From positions 1 through 18,446 of the forward strand of contig JAITCK010000215.1 in NCBI GenBank assembly GCA_031283115.1: a DNA stretch of 18,446 nucleotides. The letters are read 5' to 3'. This DNA is from Cellulomonadaceae bacterium (GTDB taxonomy: Bacteria; Actinomycetota; Actinomycetes; Actinomycetales; Cellulomonadaceae). The notes under the pieces are model-generated. The model was not told the origin of the DNA, ran no database searches, and worked only from the letters and a program-made list of their open reading frames with translations. Position numbers and translations under genes: made by a program. Below, in pieces: positions 13,726-18,446 of the stretch (positions within the stretch are counted from its first letter, which is position 1; each line of letters opens with the position of its first letter).

Positions 13726-14270
13726 ATGCATCGTCTGATACTGCCAGTGACGGAACCGATGCAGCACTCGCCACACTCTTCACGTCCGTCTATACCGACC
13801 TCCAACGGTATGCGGCACGACGGGTTGGCTTCAACGACGCACAAGACCTCGCATCAGACACGATGGTCACCGCATTTGAGCGGTGGTCAGACGCTCCGCC
13901 AGGACTCGACCGTCAGCGGGCCTGGACGTTCGGGATACTTCACCACAAAATCAGCAACTTCCATCAAGCATCTGCCCGGCGTACCTTCGCCGTCGCCGAT
14001 GTTCCCGACGCTATCGACCGAGAGGAACCACCAGATGACCTCATCTCATCCCTTGACCGAGTGCGGAACCTCCTTGCACACCTCCGCCCCGCCGAAAGAG
14101 ATACCTTCACGCTGATTGTTGAGGCTGGCCTGTCATCAGCGCAGGCCGCAGAGGTACTTGGCTGCTCTGTCACAGCAGTGACAACCAGAGTATCCCGCGC
14201 AAAACGGCACCTGGAAAAAATACTGAACACTATCCAGCGAGAGGAGGGAAACGATGACGGCAACCCCTGA
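13581..14270 (+). CDS. ECF-type RNA polymerase sigma factor
   Basis: Sigma-70 family, extracytoplasmic-function type. Counting from GTG 13581 (229 residues), region 2 covers about 62-135 (LATLFTSVYTDLQRYAARR, then DAQDLASDTMVTAFERW and the -10-reading helix AWTFGILHHKISNF), and region 4 about 155-215 with the -35 helix-turn-helix (LSSAQAAEVLGCSVTAVTTR, VSRAKRHLEKIL). The start is uncertain: GTG 13581 has GAGG 5 bases upstream but adds about 60 residues and lies inside the I36-like gene; the only start-like codon near the usual N-terminus is CTG 13719, without a clear binding site. It is coupled to the next gene, whose ATG lies 17 bases before its stop, as for sigma factors with their regulator. 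Confidence 0.8.
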   Translation: MEPDEQGGEGVLRRQLQRNVRLPESRPANPLDLPPGEIRENTLDGNLLDASSDTASDGTDAALATLFTSVYTDLQRYAARRVGFNDAQDLASDTMVTAFERWSDAPPGLDRQRAWTFGILHHKISNFHQASARRTFAVADVPDAIDREEPPDDLISSLDRVRNLLAHLRPAERDTFTLIVEAGLSSAQAAEVLGCSVTAVTTRVSRAKRHLEKILNTIQREEGNDDGNP

Positions 14271-15417
14271 CGCACCCGAGATTGACACACCCGAGATTGA
14301 CCAGGCGCGAGCCTTCGCCCGCGAACACGGCCTGCTCCCGCAGATTCCATCAACCATGCTGTTGCACGGCGCAGACCGCGATGACGAGTTCCGCACAGTT
14401 CTCGCCCGCGCTCGCACAGCTGCGAGCGTTACGCCGACGCACGAATCCTCTGCGACACATTCCCCGCGCCCCCATCGACGGTGGTCGTCCCGCACGCTCT
14501 ATTCCCTTGCTGCATCTCTGCTCGTCTTTACGGTTATCGTCGTCTGGATGATTGGCGGCGGCGCTCCCGCCGCAATGGCTACCCCGCCAAGCTTGACCTA
14601 CTCCACCGCGGATCCTGCCCAACTCAACCAGGCGCCAGTTGCAGCGGGTGTGCTCGCAGACCTCGCCGACACCGCTCGAAAACATGCTCCATCACAGAGC
14701 ACACCATCGGATGCGGCATCCGTTCAGTTTGTGTCGACAACAGGGTGGCTCCTATCTATTCATCAAGAAGCAGATGGACACGCATTCGCCGAAGTCTCCT
14801 CGACTGTCACGCGCAGGTGGCTGGCGCCTGACGGGTCGGCGTTGGCGGAGCAAAACCGTGGACCAAACCTCGACCTCGACGGGCACATTCTTGACGTCTC
14901 CCACGGCCCCGACCTTGACGATGCTGTCCAATCCGATGCTCTACCCCCAGGCACCATCGACGCGATGTTCGTTGCCAACCTGCCAGCCACCCCGGACGCT
15001 CTGCGAGAAACCATCCTCAACCTCAACGCCGCACCGTCAACGCTGCCCCCGGTTGAGCAGGCCTGGCTCATGGCAGATGAGGTTCCCAGCCTGTTCTCAA
15101 CCTACGTTGTTCCTGGTCGCGTTGCCGCAACCCTGTGGGACGTTCTCGCTGACATGCCCAGCGTGCGCGACTTGGGCACCACCACAGACCGTTTCGGACG
15201 GACGACTGCTGCCATCGCCGTGCCGTCACCACCCTCTGAGACAGCCCAGCGAGTGCTTGTCCTCCTGATTTCGCCAACCACCGGCCTCCTGCAAGGAACC
15301 GAAGAAATAACCCTCCGCAACGACAAACTGAGCATCACGACCCCCACCGTCACCGGCTTCCAAACCTGGACAGACGCCCGCTACGTCACAGCCATCGGCT
15401 CAACCGACCCCAGGTAG
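14254..15417 (+). CDS. CU044_5270-like membrane protein, probable sigma-factor partner
   Basis: A 387-residue protein with a cytoplasmic N-terminus (1-78), one membrane helix (about 81-101) and a large outside domain. Proteins of this layout, annotated as CU044_5270 family, are typically encoded directly after ECF sigma factors in Actinomycetota and are presumed to act as anti-sigma or sensor proteins. A strong ribosome binding site, GAGGAGGG (14241-14248), precedes ATG 14254, and the gene starts before the sigma gene ends. No zinc-binding anti-sigma (HxxxCxxC) motif is present. Codons near the start carry a 15-base tandem duplication giving PEIDTPEID. The outside domain has no recognisable catalytic motif. 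Confidence 0.75.
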   Translation: MTATPDAPEIDTPEIDQARAFAREHGLLPQIPSTMLLHGADRDDEFRTVLARARTAASVTPTHESSATHSPRPHRRWSSRTLYSLAASLLVFTVIVVWMIGGGAPAAMATPPSLTYSTADPAQLNQAPVAAGVLADLADTARKHAPSQSTPSDAASVQFVSTTGWLLSIHQEADGHAFAEVSSTVTRRWLAPDGSALAEQNRGPNLDLDGHILDVSHGPDLDDAVQSDALPPGTIDAMFVANLPATPDALRETILNLNAAPSTLPPVEQAWLMADEVPSLFSTYVVPGRVAATLWDVLADMPSVRDLGTTTDRFGRTTAAIAVPSPPSETAQRVLVLLISPTTGLLQGTEEITLRNDKLSITTPTVTGFQTWTDARYVTAIGSTDPR

Positions 15418-15509
15418 CGCTCAGGAAGTCGGCACTGATCACAGCGAAGTAACAGGTCAGATGGAGGTTCCCCGTGCCTGAGAGCATCCATCCTGTCGAG
15501 GCCAGCAGG

Positions 15510-16343
15510 TTAGGCCCACTGGCCGCGGGATTCGAGAACTTGCTTGAGGAGGTCGGCGCGGTCGGTGACGATACCGTCAACGCCCAGGTCAAGCAGGCGG
15601 GTCATGTTGTCAACGTCGTTGATGGTCCACACGTGAACAGGTTTTCCTGCCCGGTGGGCGGCGGCGACGGTGGCGCGGTCAACGACAGTCACAGCCAGCG
15701 GGCCGCGCTCTTCGCTGGGCAGCAGGTGGCGGGCAGGAACCTGCAGGGCGTCCACGTCGCGTAAAGCTCGGCGACACCAGGCGTCGATACGGGTGCGGGC
15801 GCCACCCACAAAAGACGCCACCTCAGCCACACCGGCGCTGGTAGCGACAGGCCGGGACAGGCGGGCGACAGTGGCGCGGCGGCGGGCAGGGGAAAAACTC
15901 GTCACGCACACCCGATTCCATGATGCCGTATGCTCAATAGCGGTGGCGATAGGTTCGATGCCGGACACATGCTTGACATCAATGTTGACCCGCAGGTGAG
16001 GCCACGTGCCGAGCAGGTCGGTCAGGGCGGGCACCGGGTCAACGCCACCGATTTTCGCCTGCTTGACCACCGACCACGGCAACTGGCCCACCTGGCCGTG
16101 ACCGTCCGTCGTGCGGTCCAGCGTCGTGTCATGCAAGGCGACCGCCACGCCGTCCGACGTGCCATGCGCATCCGTTTCCACATAAGTGAAACCCAGGTCA
16201 ACAGCCGCCTGAAAAGCCATCATCGAATTTTCTAAGCCGTTATCCACCCCACCAGGCCGGGAGAAGCCACGGTGGGCGAGGGCAGCAATCCGGCGGCGCC
16301 CATCAAGGCCAGGGGCGTCAAAGTAACTCAGCGTGTCGCCCAT
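15510..16343 (-). CDS. Glycerophosphodiester phosphodiesterase
   Basis: A 277-residue GDPD-family enzyme with a TIM-barrel fold. It hydrolyses glycerophosphodiesters to glycerol-3-phosphate and an alcohol with a divalent metal. Catalytic motifs: His24-Arg25 (LAHRGFS), Glu38-Asn39 (LENS), Glu56 and Asp58 (YVETDAH), His71 (ALHDTTLDRTTDG), Lys124 (NIDVKH) and the C-terminal VHVWTIND...GVDGIVTDRADLL segment. No signal peptide is visible, so it is probably cytoplasmic. It begins 2 bases after the stop of the alpha/beta hydrolase gene, with AGGTGA 9 bases before the ATG inside that gene; together they may salvage lipid-derived phosphodiesters, or serve lipid breakdown. Confidence 0.92.
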   Translation of the reverse strand: MGDTLSYFDAPGLDGRRRIAALAHRGFSRPGGVDNGLENSMMAFQAAVDLGFTYVETDAHGTSDGVAVALHDTTLDRTTDGHGQVGQLPWSVVKQAKIGGVDPVPALTDLLGTWPHLRVNIDVKHVSGIEPIATAIEHTASWNRVCVTSFSPARRRATVARLSRPVATSAGVAEVASFVGGARTRIDAWCRRALRDVDALQVPARHLLPSEERGPLAVTVVDRATVAAAHRAGKPVHVWTINDVDNMTRLLDLGVDGIVTDRADLLKQVLESRGQWA

Positions 16344-16345
16344 CG

Positions 16346-17431
16346 TTACCGGTCACCTGCCGTTGGTGCGGGCAGAACGTTGGCCAGCCAATGCAGGACG
16401 CCGGTAATGTATCTGTCGCGGGGGCCGTCATCGGACAGCGACAAATCGTGGACGCCGCCGTCGATACGCATGACAGCCACCCGCCGCCCCAACTTTGGCG
16501 CCAACGTGACCAGGCGATCCACGTCCAAGACGGTGTCGGAGGCGTCCAAGCGCGGATTACCCAAGTCGTCGGTACTCGAAGCCGTCGACGCAGCCAATAG
16601 CACGGGGCAGGCGATGTCGAGGCCACGGGTTACGCGAGCCTGCGCGGCCAAGACAGCCGCCACCCAACCGGCGCGCGTCGGCTGCCCGTCCGGGTTCTTC
16701 AACCGTTCATCAAAAAACCAGCGGCCCCCATTGGTATCCAACTGTGCGGTGCCATAAGCCGAATGATTAGGGTCAACGACAACGGTTGGCGCGACAGCCC
16801 CCAACAGGCGCACCGCCGCGCGTACCGCCCTGCCCGCCAGGGTTGTCCCATCAGGGATGAGGGACCCGTTGACGGGGGTGGGCAGTTCAAGGAAGGGAGA
16901 GTTGAGGACGAGAGCATCCGGCATGAGCGTGGCAGACCCGTCATCGGCGGCAGGGTTGGCGCGTGGGCCGCCGACACCGGACGGGCAGGTGGCCGGGGGT
17001 ACGCCAGGGAAGGCATCAAGCAGGCAGGCCGCCGTCAAACCGCCCGTCGAATGGGCGTGCAAAGCCACAGGCAGGCCAGGATGCTGAGCGCGGATGACAC
17101 GCAGGGCGGCAACAATGTCGCGGCCTTGGTCACGCAAGTCAGTGACATGATGGGGAATGTCGCCGTCCTGTAAGGCTCGGCCAGCCGTGCGAGTATCCAC
17201 GGCATAGAAGAGGAACCCGGCGTCACGGGCGGCATCAGCCAGGTGGGTTTGGAAAAAATAGTCGTTATACCCGTGAACGTGCAGGACGACGCCGCGCGGG
17301 CTGGGCACCGTTGCGCGTTGACGAACCAGTACGGCAGGGCCCAGCGGACACTGCTCGAATCCGTCCCCAAGAATGTCGGGCTGCCAAGTGACTGTAGGCG
17401 CGTTCACAAGTAGTGAGTGTAACGGCAGCAT
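16346..17431 (-). CDS. Alpha/beta hydrolase (serine aminopeptidase S33 / lysophospholipase-like)
   Basis: A 361-residue alpha/beta-hydrolase. The oxyanion-hole segment is LHVHGYNDYF (about 50-59). The nucleophile elbow is AHSTGG with Ser128, an A-x-S-x-G variant of GxSxG. The catalytic His is in DGGVHDLSLS near the C-terminus, after a probable acid in the VLDVDRL region. The fold class matches hydrolase_4 / monoacylglycerol-lipase-like enzymes, so an esterase or lysophospholipase is plausible. The frame extends upstream to 17758 but that part overlaps the divergent transporter gene and looks non-coding; ATG 17431 or GTG 17407 are likely starts, neither with a good ribosome binding site. Paired with the GDPD gene 2 bases downstream. 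Confidence 0.82.
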   Translation of the reverse strand: MLPLHSLLVNAPTVTWQPDILGDGFEQCPLGPAVLVRQRATVPSPRGVVLHVHGYNDYFFQTHLADAARDAGFLFYAVDTRTAGRALQDGDIPHHVTDLRDQGRDIVAALRVIRAQHPGLPVALHAHSTGGLTAACLLDAFPGVPPATCPSGVGGPRANPAADDGSATLMPDALVLNSPFLELPTPVNGSLIPDGTTLAGRAVRAAVRLLGAVAPTVVVDPNHSAYGTAQLDTNGGRWFFDERLKNPDGQPTRAGWVAAVLAAQARVTRGLDIACPVLLAASTASSTDDLGNPRLDASDTVLDVDRLVTLAPKLGRRVAVMRIDGGVHDLSLSDDGPRDRYITGVLHWLANVLPAPTAGDR

Positions 17432-17445
17432 TGAGCGTAACGGCA
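17414..17445 (-). repeat. Tandem 14-base repeat at the hydrolase start
   Basis: TGAGTGTAACGGCA (17414-17427) and TGAGCGTAACGGCA (17432-17445) are direct repeats with one mismatch and an 18-base period. Read on the - strand, each copy contains a TANNNT -10-like element (TACACT, TACGCT). The pair spans the possible start codons of the hydrolase gene, so it may hold the promoter of a leaderless mRNA or a regulator site. Confidence 0.4.
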
Positions 17446-17480
17446 AGCATGGACAGGCATCGTTGTCTACATCGGCAACC

Positions 17481-17507
17481 TTGACCGGGCCCGGCATCGG
17501 GCATAGT
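17481..17507 (+). promoter_or_regulatory. Possible promoter of the transporter gene
   Basis: TTGACC (17481-17486) resembles a -35 and CATAGT (17502-17507) a -10, with a short 15-base spacer. The expected start is close to GTG 17516, which would make the transcript leaderless or nearly so. The spacer is shorter than ideal. Confidence 0.32.
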
Positions 17508-17515
17508 CGGGGGTT

Positions 17516-18446
17516 GTGACTACCATGGTTCCTGCGCCCTCCGACGCGCCCACCCCCATGCCCGCCGCCGCAACCGGCCTCGACCTGCAAACAGGGCCGG
17601 TCGACAAGCGCAAAGTATGGTCGTGGGCCTTCTACGACTGGGCCATGCAGCCCTTCAACACCGTCATCCTCACCTTCGTGTTCACGGCCATGTACCTGGT
17701 GTCCGACAGGTTCGTCGACCCGGCCATTGTCGCAGCACAAGGCATGGAAGCCGCCCAAGCCCGCCTGACGTCCGGTCTAGGCCTGGTCACCACCATCGCC
17801 GGAATCGCCATCGCCCTTGTCGCACCCGTGCTGGGCCAGTGGGCTGACGCATCGGGCAAACGCAAAGCCTGGCTGGGCGGATCCACCCTGCTGATGCCGG
17901 CCGTCATGGCGGCCCTCTTCTTTGTCCAGCCAGACCCGGCCTTCTTCTGGATGGGCGCCGCACTGGTCGCCGTGGGCGGCGTGCTCAATACCATCGCCGA
18001 AACCAACTACAACGCCATGGTCATCTCAGTCGCCAACAAAGACACCATCGGCCGCGTCTCTGGCCTGGGCTGGGGGATGGGCTACACCGCAGGCGTAGTC
18101 AACCTGCTTATCATCGCCGCCGTCGGCTTCACCTGGGACTTGGACGACCCCGCCACCATGCTGTTCCGCTGGATTGCTATCGGCTGCGTCGTGTGGGGGC
18201 TCATCTTCGGCTGGCCCATCTTCAAAAACGTGCCCGAAACCGTGGTGGAACAACGCAAGTTTGCCGGATTCTTCGCCGCCTACGGCGAACTCTTCCGTAC
18301 CGTCAAGCACCTCTACCGCACGTCCCGATCCACCTTCTGGTTCCTTATTTCCTCGGCTGTCTACCGCGACGGCCTGTCCGGCGTATTCGCTTTCGGCGCC
18401 GTCATCGCGTCGGTCGCCTTCGGCTTTAGCGGCATGGAAGTACTCA
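17516..18446 (+). CDS. UMF1/Atg22-like major facilitator transporter, 3' end missing
   Basis: The first 310 residues of a multi-pass transporter that continues beyond the right edge. After a Pro/Ala-rich cytoplasmic leader, the segment KVWSWAFYDWAMQPFNTVIL is the hallmark of the UMF1 (Atg22-like) branch of the major facilitator superfamily. It is followed by membrane helices (ILTFVFTAMYL; LGLVTTIAGIAIALVAPVLG; TLLMPAVMAALFF; GAALVAVGGVL; and others), the loop GQWADASGKRKAWL typical of the MFS helix 2-3 motif, and SGLGWGMGYTAGVVNLL. Substrates of bacterial UMF1 proteins are largely unknown. GTG 17516 gives the longest plausible protein; ATG 17525 is the alternative. Divergent from the hydrolase gene. 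Confidence 0.85.
   Translation, partial: MTTMVPAPSDAPTPMPAAATGLDLQTGPVDKRKVWSWAFYDWAMQPFNTVILTFVFTAMYLVSDRFVDPAIVAAQGMEAAQARLTSGLGLVTTIAGIAIALVAPVLGQWADASGKRKAWLGGSTLLMPAVMAALFFVQPDPAFFWMGAALVAVGGVLNTIAETNYNAMVISVANKDTIGRVSGLGWGMGYTAGVVNLLIIAAVGFTWDLDDPATMLFRWIAIGCVVWGLIFGWPIFKNVPETVVEQRKFAGFFAAYGELFRTVKHLYRTSRSTFWFLISSAVYRDGLSGVFAFGAVIASVAFGFSGMEVL

Noticed and set aside
13726..14115. Open frame starting with ATG directly after the I36-like stop
   Set aside because: The ATG is attractively placed, but this frame gives a Ser/Pro/Thr-rich product, while the sigma-factor domains are in another frame of the same DNA.
15500..15524. Inverted repeat GGCCAG-N13-CTGGCC at the convergent gene ends
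   Set aside because: It has a six-base stem with a long loop, overlaps the GDPD stop codon and has no T run on either strand; too weak for a terminator.
17432..17758. Upstream extension of the alpha/beta hydrolase frame
   Set aside because: It overlaps the divergent transporter gene, reads as Gly/His/Asp-rich low-complexity protein and lacks any hydrolase feature.

Overview
The window comes from a high-G+C Gram-positive bacterium (Actinomycetota). The evidence is the strong G+C bias of the codons, GTG starts, apparently leaderless genes, the chromosomal order yraN-comM-dprA-xerC, and actinobacterial families such as the CU044_5270-type partner of an ECF sigma factor and septum-formation-like lipoproteins. 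Genus cannot be fixed from the sequence alone. No rRNA, tRNA, CRISPR array, insertion sequence or recognisable prophage gene was found. Coding density is very high, and no gene-free stretch reaches 300 bases.

Left part (1-5830, + strand). The 3' part of a HAD phosphatase gene is followed by the natural-transformation / DNA-processing cluster yraN, comM and dprA (joined by 4-base or shorter start-stop overlaps) and the recombinase gene xerC. A two-gene, toxin-antitoxin-like cassette sits between dprA and xerC. It has its own consensus-like promoter, overlapped by two copies of an operator-like dyad 27 bases apart, and its second gene overlaps the xerC start, so xerC is probably read from the cassette promoter. 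A stem-loop with a T run closes the xerC unit.

Middle part (5817-13131, - strand). This is an accessory array of two ABC export systems, read from right to left: a secreted six-cysteine protein, a four-helix membrane protein, a septum-formation-like lipoprotein, an ABC-2 ATPase and its six-helix permease; then, after a 121-base gap, a 36-residue peptide gene with a strong ribosome binding site, a cysteine-containing lipoprotein, a membrane-anchored adaptor with a peptidoglycan-binding domain, a MacB-type ATPase and a MacB/FtsX-type permease. Most junctions overlap or carry a Shine-Dalgarno sequence over the preceding stop. The 36-residue peptide followed by lipoprotein, adaptor and MacB-type exporter is the best candidate here for an undescribed system (peptide export, bacteriocin or signal). 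No modification enzyme is nearby, so the function is open. The right end of the array (about 11950-13140) is visibly more AT-rich than its surroundings.

Right part (13225-18446). A divergent control region with two sites resembling the CRP/GlxR consensus separates the array from a + strand unit: a secreted I36-type protease-inhibitor-like protein, an ECF sigma factor whose likely start lies inside the inhibitor gene, and a single-span CU044_5270-like protein that probably controls the sigma factor. Convergent to it is a two-gene - strand unit (alpha/beta hydrolase, then glycerophosphodiester phosphodiesterase). The window ends inside a divergent UMF1/Atg22-like major facilitator transporter gene.
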